Shown: positions 35,345 through 45,169 of the stretch, in pieces | How the letters are laid out: every line of letters starts with the position of its first letter | Position numbering within the stretch: the stretch's first letter is position 1 | Assembly: GCA_052315315.1 (NCBI GenBank) | Contig: JBLSDE010000007.1 | Location: 1 to 62,204, forward strand | Direction of reading: 5' to 3' | DNA: 62,204 bases | Origin: Cuniculiplasma sp052315315 | GTDB taxonomy: Archaea > Thermoplasmatota > Thermoplasmata > Thermoplasmatales > Thermoplasmataceae | The notes under the pieces: generated by a model | Seen by the model: the letters and a program-made list of their open reading frames with translations, nothing else | What the model was told of the DNA's origin: nothing | Database searches by the model: none | Made by a program: the position numbers and the translations under genes

Positions 35345-36358
35345 ATGGAAAATGATATGAAAGAGTTTGGAAAGGTTTTGAAGTTGCCTGTAATTGGAGA
35401 GCTTGATCTTAAAAAAAATCATGGTATATTTATAAAAATTGGAATAATATCCGAAACAACTGGTTTTTTTATCAATAGAAATAATGAATCCACAGAACTG
35501 ACAAGTGAGAACTTTTTAGACGAGGAAAGATTAGTTGTTCCCGCTTCTAAATGGAGGGGCGCTGAAAGGTCCTATCTTCTCTCGGAGCTTAGAAAGTTAG
35601 ATGGTGTCATACCAGGGGATTACTCCAGAAATATGGTGGAAAGGAAAGGATTGTTGAAAAATCCAGCCAGTTTGGTCTATGGAGATTCCAGTACAGGAAA
35701 GACTGCAGAGGCTGCTGGGATAGCATCAAGAGTATTCTACGACTGGGCATACAGCTATGAGCCTCTATCGGATATAACGATAAGACTGTTACATAATTCT
35801 CTTTCAGATAGTGGTGCAATTTTACAGGAAGATGCAGGAAAAGTTAAATCTAATGCTATTTATAACACTCCCTATGTGAAACCAGGTGTAAAATTAATCA
35901 GATTCATATCTCTAGAAAATGTTTCCGTAGATATGTTTACTCTGGTTGTAATGGCTATTATTGGCACCACAAGATACGGAGCAAGAACAGCTATTTTAGG
36001 TGATAACATGAGTAACAGGATAGTTGGGATCGGTTTTTCGAAAATGGAAACTCCTGTTAGTTCTTACACAGTAATGAAAAAGGCATGGGAGTCAAAAAAA
36101 TATGAACCTGAAATGGACATTCTCAGTGCAATGAAGAATTCATATGGACAAAATCTTCTGGAGGGAGAAAAACTCGAAGATGTGATTAAAAAAATTTTAA
36201 AAATGAGATCGGATACACAACTTCTCTCAAATATATGCAGGTTAATCACAACGAAAATGGAAAACGATTGGAGCGATTTTTGGGGTAAGACAGGGAAAAA
36301 AGGGGAAGATCTAGAATCAAATCAAACAAATTTCACAGACATCGAAGGCAAGGAGTGA
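35345..36358 (+). CDS. csc2: Csc2 (Cas7 of type I-D), crRNA-binding backbone protein
   Basis: ATG 35345 gives 337 residues, and the longer frame from 35297 lies within cas10d. The protein is a Cas7-group RAMP. It contains blocks seen in Csc2: LKNPASLVYGDSSTG, then RLLHNSLSDSGAILQEDAG, YNTPYVKPGVKLIRFI and a GTTRYGARTAILGDNM segment. Csc2 subunits polymerise along the crRNA to build the type I-D complex. The 5' region is preceded by the end of cas10d and the GTG start of csc1 overlaps its stop by four nucleotides. Size is close to known Csc2 proteins. Confidence 0.87.
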   Translation: MENDMKEFGKVLKLPVIGELDLKKNHGIFIKIGIISETTGFFINRNNESTELTSENFLDEERLVVPASKWRGAERSYLLSELRKLDGVIPGDYSRNMVERKGLLKNPASLVYGDSSTGKTAEAAGIASRVFYDWAYSYEPLSDITIRLLHNSLSDSGAILQEDAGKVKSNAIYNTPYVKPGVKLIRFISLENVSVDMFTLVVMAIIGTTRYGARTAILGDNMSNRIVGIGFSKMETPVSSYTVMKKAWESKKYEPEMDILSAMKNSYGQNLLEGEKLEDVIKKILKMRSDTQLLSNICRLITTKMENDWSDFWGKTGKKGEDLESNQTNFTDIEGKE

Positions 36359-37026
36359 TTACTTTGGAAATCACTCCCTTAAAGATAGAAACGATCTCTC
36401 CTGTTAACTACTATTATATAGCGGCAGCAGGAGGGATGAGATCCTCTTCTTTTATAGGAGATTTAGCACTAAAATATGCAGCTCTTAAACAGTTTGGTTT
36501 GCTTGAATACCCTCTACCTGATAAATTCAAGCCAACTTATGAAGAACTCAATGATTTTGACTTCTGGTTTACAGTCGCGGTAAACGAGAAGATAGCATTT
36601 GAACAAGGTTCTGATACTTTATTCATGAAGAATATGATCCGAAACACCATGCACGGTATTGACTATAACGGAACTAATCAATATCCAAATGCCAAAGAAG
36701 GGAGTACAATGTACAAAAATTTCTACTTTCAACAACCCATAAGACCGGGAAATTTATTCTACTGCTACCTAATTAGCAAAAATAGAATGGAAATACCTGA
36801 GGCAATGAGGGTAGGTAATGGTAAAACAGGAATAATAAAAGTTTCTAAATTGCAAAGTAAGAACTTTGGGGCAGTTTTGAATCTCTATACGATTAAGAAA
36901 ATAATGGGGTTGAATATTTCCAGAGAGGATTTTCCATTCACTGAGAATTTGCTTTTACAGTATTATCTGGCAGGTCTGTTTTCGGTAAATGAGGTCGAGG
37001 AGATATATGCTGAATGGTACAGTTAA
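36355..37026 (+). CDS. csc1: Csc1 (Cas5 of type I-D)
   Basis: The 223-residue protein starts with GTG overlapping the csc2 stop (GTGA at 36355-36358). It opens ITPLKIETISPVNYYYIAA and includes SFIGDLALKYAALKQFG, which is like the Csc1/Cas5 strand-helix unit, and PGNLFYCYLI. Csc1 caps the crRNA 5' handle in the type I-D complex. Sequence conservation in this family is low, so order and size (between csc2 and cas3) carry much of the weight. An alternative TTG start lies at 36364. Confidence 0.82.
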   Translation: MITLEITPLKIETISPVNYYYIAAAGGMRSSSFIGDLALKYAALKQFGLLEYPLPDKFKPTYEELNDFDFWFTVAVNEKIAFEQGSDTLFMKNMIRNTMHGIDYNGTNQYPNAKEGSTMYKNFYFQQPIRPGNLFYCYLISKNRMEIPEAMRVGNGKTGIIKVSKLQSKNFGAVLNLYTIKKIMGLNISREDFPFTENLLLQYYLAGLFSVNEVEEIYAEWYS

Positions 37027-38854
37027 AACATTTAACATTAAACCATCTTATATTGACAAGGATCCTAATTCCCAATATAGGGAATTTCAGTTAGAACTAA
37101 AAAAAGCAATTGATATTTCAAATAACAGGTTAGTAATTTTAAATGCGCCAACAGGGGCGGGAAAGACCTTTGCTTTCAGGGAAATTAAAAATGATGGAAG
37201 GATAATGATCGTTTTACCAAACAATCTACTGAGTGAGGAAGTAAATGATGGTATTGGGAATATGGCCTGTCTATTAAATAAACAGAAAATTGATGAGCAT
37301 ATTCATAAAGTATATAGAGATCAAAATGCTAATTGTTCAAAGGCAGAAGCCATCGAACAAATGGTAATAGAAAGTGACTACATCATAACAAACCCCACAG
37401 TTTTTTTCTTCATACTTTCAAATCATTACACTCAAAATGAAAAGGACGATATGATTAGTAGAATATTGAAATATAAAATAGACACAATTATATTTGACGA
37501 GTTTCACATTTATACTTTAGATCAACTGTATAAAATCCTTGCAGCGGCAGTTATTTTACCTAAGAAAGTAAAAATAATGTTTAGTAGTGCAACGGTTCCG
37601 GATTATTTTGTAGAATTGTGCAAAAATATATTCGGACAAGAAAGTGTAATGCAGATAAATGTAAAGAGAAGTTATGAAAAAAATAACAACAATACTATTC
37701 TTCAGGGGCCAATAAAGTTGCATATATTCAATGGATCAGCTGAGGAATTGATAGAGAATAATCCGGAAATAATAAAAAGTGGAAAATGGGCAATGATTTT
37801 GGATTCAATAAGAAGCATTGAGAGAGTTGGTCAAGTTTTGAGTAAAAAAGTAAGGGCTGAAGAGTATGGTCTGTTGGCGGCTTACTATGACCCTGATTAT
37901 CATTTTTACAAGGCCACCAAGGAAATAAATAGCAATTTAAGAATAGTCGTTAGCTCTAATGTAATAGAACAAGGAATAAATATCAATCCCAGTTTCTCCA
38001 ACTTTATAATCGAACCAGGAGTTGGAAGCGAGAATTTAATTCAGCGGATAGGAAGGGTTGGTAGAGGGATAGAGCAAGAAAGCGTAGTTTATCTTTGTAT
38101 ACCAAATGGTGTTTATCATTATGGAAGAGACATCCAGAATATGGATGAACTCATAGATTTTATATCCTCCTTAAATTTCAAAAAGAAAGCGAGAATACCG
38201 AGAGCCTCTGGAGTTGGGGTATATGCTTATCTTTTGCTTGAAAAATTGACAATTTTTGCCTCATCAATAATTGAAAATAATATTATCAAGTCATTTGGAA
38301 ACGATCTAAAGGCAGGCTATTGGAGTTCAAAAAATGTTTGTGAAACAATGGAAAATAAGGAAGGCGTGGAAAAAATTAAAAAAAATTGCTTCCGAGAAAT
38401 TATTGAGCTCAAAGAATGGTGGGATAAATACAAAGAAACGATTTATGACTTTATACCAAAAATTTCAAGTGAAGTTAACGTTTTGGATGAATCCTTTAAC
38501 CTAAATGATGAATTTCTCAAAACTAGATACAATGAAATATGGATCAATAAAAACAAAAATATTTTGTACATGGATGGGAATAATTTTGTAGTTGGAAATT
38601 TCAATCAGAAAGTAAATTACGACTTTTACGTAGGTATATCCAATCTTCCACTAGGAAAGAGGAGGATGAGATATGGCGATATTGCTTTCAAATCTCACGA
38701 GAAAATAATTGAAGATCTTGAAAAGCTCTTGGATGAAACTGATTGTAGGAATAACATTAATTTCATGAAATTCATAAATGATGTAATCGAATGCACAAAA
38801 GTGAGTGCTGGAGTTGAAAGGTTGATTTTGGAGGTTGATTATGATCAATCCTGA
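37007..38854 (+). CDS. cas3: Cas3' helicase without HD domain (type I-D)
   Basis: The start is placed at ATG 37007 (MLNGTVKTFN), giving 615 residues. A start at 36989 would overlap csc1 further. Walker A NAPTGAGKT lies at residues 46-54, the DEFH box (IIFDEFHIYT) at 164-167, motif III FSSATVPD, and the C-terminal block SNVIEQGININPSFSNFII followed by LIQRIGRVGRG. This is a superfamily 2 helicase. No HD nuclease motif is present, and the HD is in Cas10d, the diagnostic split of type I-D. The stop overlaps cas4 by 14 nt. Confidence 0.92.
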   Translation: MLNGTVKTFNIKPSYIDKDPNSQYREFQLELKKAIDISNNRLVILNAPTGAGKTFAFREIKNDGRIMIVLPNNLLSEEVNDGIGNMACLLNKQKIDEHIHKVYRDQNANCSKAEAIEQMVIESDYIITNPTVFFFILSNHYTQNEKDDMISRILKYKIDTIIFDEFHIYTLDQLYKILAAAVILPKKVKIMFSSATVPDYFVELCKNIFGQESVMQINVKRSYEKNNNNTILQGPIKLHIFNGSAEELIENNPEIIKSGKWAMILDSIRSIERVGQVLSKKVRAEEYGLLAAYYDPDYHFYKATKEINSNLRIVVSSNVIEQGININPSFSNFIIEPGVGSENLIQRIGRVGRGIEQESVVYLCIPNGVYHYGRDIQNMDELIDFISSLNFKKKARIPRASGVGVYAYLLLEKLTIFASSIIENNIIKSFGNDLKAGYWSSKNVCETMENKEGVEKIKKNCFREIIELKEWWDKYKETIYDFIPKISSEVNVLDESFNLNDEFLKTRYNEIWINKNKNILYMDGNNFVVGNFNQKVNYDFYVGISNLPLGKRRMRYGDIAFKSHEKIIEDLEKLLDETDCRNNINFMKFINDVIECTKVSAGVERLILEVDYDQS

Positions 38855-39353
38855 AAATTATCGTGGAACTGACGTCAGCTATGTAAGCATATGTCGTAGG
38901 CGGGCATGGCTTTCATTGCACGAAATATCTATAACCGATGGAACCGAGTTTGTAAAATTGGGAGAATATGAAAATGATAGAGAAAGGCAGTATGGGTTCT
39001 CACAAGTTACAATAGGCAGGAATAAAATAGATTATCTTAAAATTGAAAAAGATGGAAAGTGTACTATTCATGAGTTTAAAAGGGGAAGAAAGGTAATTGA
39101 TGCAGATATTTTCCAGCTGAGTCACTATATGAAAGTGGCTAGTGATGCAGGTTTTGAGGTAAGCCATGGAGAAATTCATTTATTGGGTTCAAAGAAGATA
39201 GTAAGTTTAGACTTCCCCATTAAAAATGAAAGTGATCTGATTGAAAAATATAAAACGATAGACCAACTAAAAGAATCTAAAATACCAAAAGCAGAAAAGA
39301 ATTTCTGTTTTCATGGTTGTAGTTATGTAGAATTTTGTTGGGGTGATATATGA
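38841..39353 (+). CDS. cas4: Cas4 iron-sulfur nuclease
   Basis: ATG 38841 follows GGAGGTTGATT and gives 170 residues, and a TTG two codons earlier is also open. Four cysteines fit the Cas4 [4Fe-4S] cluster: one near the N-terminus in SICRRRAW and three at the C-terminus in CFHGCSYVEFCW. The RecB-like nuclease centre is seen as IHEFKRGRK, where ExK supplies two active-site residues. Cas4 trims and selects prespacers with a correct PAM during adaptation. It lies just before cas1, overlapping it by four nucleotides. Confidence 0.93.
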   Translation: MINPENYRGTDVSYVSICRRRAWLSLHEISITDGTEFVKLGEYENDRERQYGFSQVTIGRNKIDYLKIEKDGKCTIHEFKRGRKVIDADIFQLSHYMKVASDAGFEVSHGEIHLLGSKKIVSLDFPIKNESDLIEKYKTIDQLKESKIPKAEKNFCFHGCSYVEFCWGDI

Positions 39354-40309
39354 GCGACATATATTATCTGCTTAAATCTGGTACCTTATCAAAATCATCT
39401 GGTTCATTGACACTTAAGAACGAAACTGAAAGTTTCAATTTGCCTATTGAGGACATTAATATGCTGGCAATATTTGGTAACGTAACATTCACAACACCCG
39501 CTATATCACTTTTAGCTGAGATGAAAATCCCAGTGATACTTTTTTCGGAAAGGGGATTCTATATTTCAAGTATATTCCCGGATAATTATCTTGAAAGTGG
39601 ATATTTGCTCAAGAAACAGGTTGAACATTCACTTGATTTTTCAAAGAGACTTTTTTTAGCGAAGCAATTTGTCATTGGGGCATCAAAAAATATGGGAAAA
39701 GTGGTTTCAAGATTGAAAGCAGGCAAGCTGCAAGTTCAAAAGGCCAGAATTGAAAATTCACTTTCAATAGAAGAACTTATGGGGGTGGAGGGAAACATAC
39801 ACATTGAATATCTAAGTATTTTGGATCGCAAACTCCCGGAAAAATTCAAGATAAATGGAAGAAGTAGAAGACCACCCGCAAATAGTATAAATGCCATGAT
39901 GAGTTACTTATATTCAGTACTTTACGGGACAGTGACATCAGAAATTTTAAGAACACACCTGTCTCCATCCATAAGTTACCTTCACGAACCTTCAGACAGA
40001 AGATCAAGTTTATCACTTGATGTAAGCGAAATATTCAGACCAATAATATGCGATAGGGCGATATTAAAATTGGTAAACCTAAAGATGATTAATGATAACG
40101 ATTTTATCATGGAAAATGGTGTATATCTTTCTCCAAGCGGAAAAAGAAAGGTACTCGAGGCATTCGATGAAAAGATGAGAGAGACAGTTTTTGTAAAAAG
40201 TCTTGGTAGGAATGTATCAATGAGAAGGATGATAAGACTCGAATTATACAAGTTGGAGAAACATTTAATTGGTGACAGTACTTATAAGCCATATATTTCA
40301 AGGTTATGA
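39350..40309 (+). CDS. cas1: Cas1 integrase
   Basis: The 319-residue protein has all Cas1 catalytic residues: Glu147 in MGVEGNIHIEYL, His212 in SYLHEPSDRRSSLSLD and Asp224 in LSLDVSEIFRP, with the RxSL block between. With Cas2 it inserts new spacers at the leader end of the array. The start overlaps cas4 (ATGA at 39350-39353) and the stop overlaps cas2, so the adaptation genes are translationally coupled. Length is typical. Confidence 0.97.
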   Translation: MSDIYYLLKSGTLSKSSGSLTLKNETESFNLPIEDINMLAIFGNVTFTTPAISLLAEMKIPVILFSERGFYISSIFPDNYLESGYLLKKQVEHSLDFSKRLFLAKQFVIGASKNMGKVVSRLKAGKLQVQKARIENSLSIEELMGVEGNIHIEYLSILDRKLPEKFKINGRSRRPPANSINAMMSYLYSVLYGTVTSEILRTHLSPSISYLHEPSDRRSSLSLDVSEIFRPIICDRAILKLVNLKMINDNDFIMENGVYLSPSGKRKVLEAFDEKMRETVFVKSLGRNVSMRRMIRLELYKLEKHLIGDSTYKPYISRL

Positions 40310-40575
40310 TTGAAATGTGGATAATTTTAACTTATGATATTAATACAAAGAGAGTAAATGAAATAAGTAAAATCTGCAGACAATATCTGAGGTGGGTACA
40401 AAATTCAGTATTTATAGGCTACATTACAAAGGCCAATCTATCCATATTGCTTCAAAAGATAAATAAGAAAATAGAAAAGGAAGAGGATGGAGTACAAATT
40501 TTCATTTTAAGAGATCAGAAACAGGTAAAAAGAATTTCAGTAGGCCTAACCAAAGAATTTAGTAATATCATTTAA
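40306..40575 (+). CDS. cas2: Cas2
   Basis: The 89-residue protein, or 86 residues if the ATG at 40315 is used (MWIILTYDINTKRV), has the Cas2 ferredoxin-like fold. It shows a first strand ending in the conserved Asp of TYDIN, RQYLRWVQNSVFIGYI and VQIFILRDQKQVKRI. It bridges two Cas1 dimers in the adaptation complex. The frame ends 64 nt before the decayed terminal repeat of array 2. Confidence 0.95.
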   Translation: MIEMWIILTYDINTKRVNEISKICRQYLRWVQNSVFIGYITKANLSILLQKINKKIEKEEDGVQIFILRDQKQVKRISVGLTKEFSNII

Positions 40576-40639
40576 ATAAAGTTACATTAATGCTTAACTC
40601 AAGCCTCTTTTTATAAGGTCTCAAGATCAATTTTCCAGG

Positions 40640-42741
40640 GTTTCTCGATCCTATTAAGGTTCAATTTTAACGTATATGGGTTTTTCGAATACCTATAAGT
40701 ACTTGACTTTCAATCCTATTAATGTTCAATTTTAACGGAATCCAGGTTTAGGGAATTCCAGGAGGAGCTCGGTTTCAATCCTATTAAGGTTCAATTTTAA
40801 CAATTTTTGTCAATGATTCCTGTTTCTGGTTCTATCCAGTTTCAATCCTATTAAGGTTCAATTTTAACAACATTCTTTCTCGGCTCATTTGTCTTATTCT
40901 TTTCAGTTTCAATCCTATTAAGGTTCAATTTTAACGTCTAAAACAACTAACAATACCACTTTGTATAGGCTGTTTCAATCCTATTAAGGTTCAATTTTAA
41001 CGGTGGTTGTTTGCTCTCATGGTCACGAAGTAGTCCTCAGTTTCAATCCTATTAAGGTTCAATTTTAACTAGAAAGAAAGCCTCTGAACTTGGGTTCCAT
41101 AAAACGTTTCAATCCTATTAAGGTTCAATTTTAACCAAAATCTGATCTCGATCTCACGATGACCGAAGAGGAGTTTCAATCCTATTAAGGTTCAATTTTA
41201 ACATCATAACGGCACTGCTGATATTAACTTTTCTTCCAGGTTTCAATCCTATTAAGGTTCAATTTTAACTTCTTCAAACCTTCTGGTTATGCGGAAATAG
41301 ACACGTTTCAATCCTATTAAGGTTCAATTTTAACCACATTATCACCTCAAAATTAAACGAAATCTCCTACGTTTCAATCCTATTAAGGTTCAATTTTAAC
41401 GGAAACCTGTCAATCCAGGGAGAACAATTCTCAAAGGTTTCAATCCTATTAAGGTTCAATTTTAACTCGTTACCGAAGCAGGCGTGAATGGTTCTCTGCT
41501 CCGTTTCAATCCTATTAAGGTTCAATTTTAACGGTAGACGTCCCTGTCCTTTCCTCCCTTGCCGTTTATGTTTCAATCCTATTAAGGTTCAATTTTAACG
41601 AATCGGTATTCTTGCACTCCCCGAGGGAAGCGACGTTTCAATCCTATTAAGGTTCAATTTTAACAAAATAGTAGGATCGATATTAGGAGGAACATTTGCT
41701 CGTTTCAATCCTATTAAGGTTCAATTTTAACCTATTACGCCTCTCCTAGATAGTTTCTAACGCAGATGTGTTTCAATCCTATTAAGGTTCAATTTTAACT
41801 TCAGAGATCACTACGAAAGTGGTGGACTCTGAACCCGTTTCAATCCTATTAAGGTTCAATTTTAACGAGACCTGAATCATTGGGAAATTACGACGGATCG
41901 GATGGTTTCAATCCTATTAAGGTTCAATTTTAACTAGGTTGCAGAATGCCCATGTTCACTCTCTCCTTGATGTTTCAATCCTATTAAGGTTCAATTTTAA
42001 CTGAATCGCCTCTTGAAATTTATCCCTTAACGACTCCTGTTTCAATCCTATTAAGGTTCAATTTTAACAGGAAAAGCCAGATATTCTGCAACCACAACAA
42101 AATAAGTTTCAATCCTATTAAGGTTCAATTTTAACTGGACTTTGCCTCAGGGGCAAAAAAGGATAGACCAGGTTTCAATCCTATTAAGGTTCAATTTTAA
42201 CTTTTACAATGTCATATTTCAAAATTTTATACATATCGTTTCAATCCTATTAAGGTTCAATTTTAACGATTAGCAATTATATGAATTTTGATTTTATAGA
42301 TTTAGTTTCAATCCTATTAAGGTTCAATTTTAACTTAAGGAGACAACAAAATGCAAGCGAATAATATATCAGTTTCAATCCTATTAAGGTTCAATTTTAA
42401 CTACAATGAATCGATTCGTATTCCTTTCCCTGGTCAGCAGTTTCAATCCTATTAAGGTTCAATTTTAACTTACAGATAGATTAGTTTTGTGTGTCCAATT
42501 ATTTACAAGTTTCAATCCTATTAAGGTTCAATTTTAACCATTTTCCATAATGCCTTTTGGAATTGGAAATTTCTTGTTTCAATCCTATTAAGGTTCAATT
42601 TTAACCAATAAGCAACACATCAGGGAAAATAGTGTTTTCAATGGTTTCAATCCTATTAAGGTTCAATTTTAACACAACAAACGCAAGCACGAATTACCCA
42701 AGATTCGACATGTTTCAATCCTATTAAGGTTCAATTTTAAC
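40640..42741 (-). CRISPR. CRISPR array 2 (type I-D): 32 repeats, 31 spacers
   Basis: A 30-nt repeat, read on the plus strand as GTTTCAATCC then TATTAAGGTTCAATTTTAAC, recurs from 40640 to 42741 with spacers of about 35-39 nt. The first copy (40640-40671) has a changed, two-nt-longer 5' part and the second (40707-40736) has two changes, while the other 30 are uniform. On the minus strand the repeat ends GGATTGAAAC, the classical archaeal crRNA 5' handle. That and the decay at the cas2-proximal end put the leader at the right. Newest spacers are therefore near 42741. The spacer at 41136-41172 is identical to the integrated element at 50541-50577. Confidence 0.98.
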
Positions 42742-43061
42742 CCGTTTCAAAAATATCGTATTCCGGTATATATTCTTTACACTAATTCTTTAAAATTAAA
42801 ACAAACCTTACTTTCTTTACTACCTATATAAAGGTTAGATCAAATAGGTTACTAATAGAATATCTATGTGGCGGTAAAGTTAATTGAAAATAGTTCATCT
42901 TTGACGGTGAATGTTTATTATTTAAAAATTATTTTTTTTAGCCTTAAACTATCGTTCGTGAACCCAACCTATCAATAATTGGTTTTCATATAAGGAAGTA
43001 AAAGAGGCTGAAAAAATAATCTTATAGTAAATTTTAAAGGAATAGAATTATCAAATAATAA
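42742..43061 (-). promoter_or_regulatory. Leader of CRISPR array 2
   Basis: This gene-free AT-rich stretch follows the newest repeat. Read on the minus strand, a TATA element (TTTATATA at 42825-42832) lies about 84 nt before the first repeat, suitable to start pre-crRNA transcription some 55-60 nt outside the array. The distal part up to the thrS stop includes a run of eight T at about 42932. Nothing coding is visible. Confidence 0.7.
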
Positions 43062-45062
43062 TCATAATGTTTCAGTCTTTGTTCTAATCCTCGTCTCATT
43101 TTTAATCTTATCAAGAAATTCATCAAACTTCAGGTTCTGAATCTCATCTTTCCTGTTTCTTACTGAAACCTCTCCGTTAATTTTTTCTTTCTCTCCGACT
43201 ATCACAAAATAGGCTGGCCTGTAAACTCTCCCTAGTTTGATCTTTTTAGATACACTTTCCTGTGAATCATCAAGATAAGTTCTTATGCCATTCTCTTTCA
43301 GCAAACGTTCTAATTTAAGGGCATATTCCTTAGACTGATCACTTAGTGGAATAACATAGACCTGTATTGGCGATAGCCATGTGGGCAATTTACCATAGGA
43401 ATTCTCCAAAAGTATCACAAGGAATCTTTCGATGGATCCATAAATCGCCCTGTGTAACATAACAGGTGTCTCCTTTTTGCTCTCCTCATTTATGTAATAG
43501 AGGCCAAATGTTATGGGCATAAAGAAATCAATCTGAATTGTTGTCAGCTGCCATGATCTCCCTATCGCATCCTTTATGTGAACATCTATTTTTGGTCCAT
43601 AGAAAGCTGCCTCTCCTGGATATTCCTTATATTCTATGTTTCTTGACTTAAGGGCGCTTCTCAGTTGTTCTGTTGCATTATCCCACAGAGAAAAATCAGG
43701 TTCCATGTTACTCGATCCGCAAAAAGCGCATTTCAATTCACCCTCACTGCCCGATACTCTCTTTGGTTCATTTATCATCCCGCATTCCTTGCATTTATAG
43801 CTGACAAGATAGTTTTCCGGTTTATTTTTATCAGCAACTGAAAGATCATATTTTATTTCTATCTCATCAAAAAACGTTTTAAATGTAATATCCATCATTT
43901 CCAGAACTTTTTCTATTTCACCCTGAATCTGATCAGGTCTCATGAATTCGTGACCATCATCGATGGTAAAAGTCCTGGGTCTGGTCAAACCTCCAACTTC
44001 TCCTGATTTTTCATACCTGTATACAGTTCCGAATTCACTTATCTTTACTGGCAGATCTCTGTATGAGTGCGGCGTGTTCTCATATATGGTAATATGCCCA
44101 GGGCAGTTCATGGGTTTTAGAGCATAGGAATCTCCATCAGGAAGTGTGAACAGAAACATGTCATCCTTATATTTGTAGTAGTGGCCCGATATCTTCCACA
44201 TTGTGTCCTTGAAGAGATGGGGGGTGCATACTTCCTCCCAGCCGAATTTCGCATTCAATTCCCTCATGAAATTTATGAGTTCATTCCTTATAGTTGCCCC
44301 TTTTGCGGTGTAAAGTGGAAGTCCGGGGGCTCTCTCCGAATTGAATACAAACAGGTCCATCTCCTGGCCGATCTTTCTATGATCCCTCTTTACTGCTTCC
44401 TCCCTGTTTTTCAGATATGCCTTAAGTGATTTCTCATCAGGGAATGCAGTTCCATAAATTCTGACAAGTTTTTCCCTATTTATGTCACCCATATAATTGG
44501 TGCTTGCAACATTGAGCAGTTTGAAGTGTTTTATGTATGATGTATCTGGCACATGAGGTCCTCTGCAGAAGTCAACAAAGTTTCCCTGTCTGTATACAGT
44601 GGATGACTTTTCCACATTCTCATTTATCTTATCTATCTTGTACTTATTCTTACTGAATATTTTGAGGAGTTCCTCTCTTGAATGTTCTTCCCTTACAATT
44701 GGAATCTTCATTTCAGCAAGTTCCCTCATCTTTATTTCAATCTTTTCAAGGTCCTCCTGAGAGGGCGGTGGCATGTCAATGTCATAGTAGAACCCATCTT
44801 CTATTACTGGTCCTGCATTTGGTTTTGCATCTTTATATATCTCAGTTACAGCGTGGGCGAGAAGGTGCGCGGCAGAATGCCTCAATATTCTTATTCCCTC
44901 CTCACTGTTTATTGAGATTCCTTCAACCTGAGAATCTTCACTTGCCTTTTCTCTTAAATCGTGAATTGTTCCATTCACCACAACTGCTATGATATCCTTA
45001 TTCTTCTGAAATGCAGAACCAAAGGTCTCTCCCTTCCTCACAGTTGTTGTCTTTTCAATCAT
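43062..45062 (-). CDS. thrS: Threonyl-tRNA synthetase, bacterial-type domain plan
   Basis: The 666-residue enzyme charges tRNA-Thr. The N-terminus has a TGS-like domain (about residues 5-60), then the N2 editing domain with HSAAHLLAHAV and FVDFCRGPHVP, which clears seryl-tRNA. The class II core follows with MNCPGH (zinc ligand Cys), motif 2 EFGTVYRYEKSGEVGGLTR and motif 3 HRAIYGSIERFL, then an anticodon-binding domain. An extra four-cysteine insert (CKECGMINEP, CAFCGSSN) interrupts the core at about residues 430-460. Most euryarchaea use a different N-terminal editing domain, so this plan suggests acquisition from bacteria at some point in the lineage. Confidence 0.95.
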   Translation of the reverse strand: MIEKTTTVRKGETFGSAFQKNKDIIAVVVNGTIHDLREKASEDSQVEGISINSEEGIRILRHSAAHLLAHAVTEIYKDAKPNAGPVIEDGFYYDIDMPPPSQEDLEKIEIKMRELAEMKIPIVREEHSREELLKIFSKNKYKIDKINENVEKSSTVYRQGNFVDFCRGPHVPDTSYIKHFKLLNVASTNYMGDINREKLVRIYGTAFPDEKSLKAYLKNREEAVKRDHRKIGQEMDLFVFNSERAPGLPLYTAKGATIRNELINFMRELNAKFGWEEVCTPHLFKDTMWKISGHYYKYKDDMFLFTLPDGDSYALKPMNCPGHITIYENTPHSYRDLPVKISEFGTVYRYEKSGEVGGLTRPRTFTIDDGHEFMRPDQIQGEIEKVLEMMDITFKTFFDEIEIKYDLSVADKNKPENYLVSYKCKECGMINEPKRVSGSEGELKCAFCGSSNMEPDFSLWDNATEQLRSALKSRNIEYKEYPGEAAFYGPKIDVHIKDAIGRSWQLTTIQIDFFMPITFGLYYINEESKKETPVMLHRAIYGSIERFLVILLENSYGKLPTWLSPIQVYVIPLSDQSKEYALKLERLLKENGIRTYLDDSQESVSKKIKLGRVYRPAYFVIVGEKEKINGEVSVRNRKDEIQNLKFDEFLDKIKNETRIRTKTETL

Positions 45063-45169
45063 AAATTACGTAATGGGGAACTTTAATTTAAAGAAATCTT
45101 TCCGTACTCCAACAGGAGGATTTTTGGAATATTTTTTATCCTTCCAATATCTTACATTTACTGACATAA

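Noticed and set aside
41533..41569. Array 2 spacer that resembles the start of the basic element gene (GxGGKDRxVY)
   Set aside because: Only about 23 of 37 nt agree with the region near 61870, with a 12-nt identical core. This is too weak to call a protospacer, and it may reflect a distant homologue.
41367..41576. Minus-strand open frame across array 2 with the repeated peptide KLNLNRIET
   Set aside because: It is the translation of CRISPR repeats in one frame, not a gene.
42002..42038. Array 2 spacer with a partial match to 51268-51290
   Set aside because: About 18 of 21 nt agree at one end and the rest does not. The short AT-rich match (around DKFQ) is not significant.
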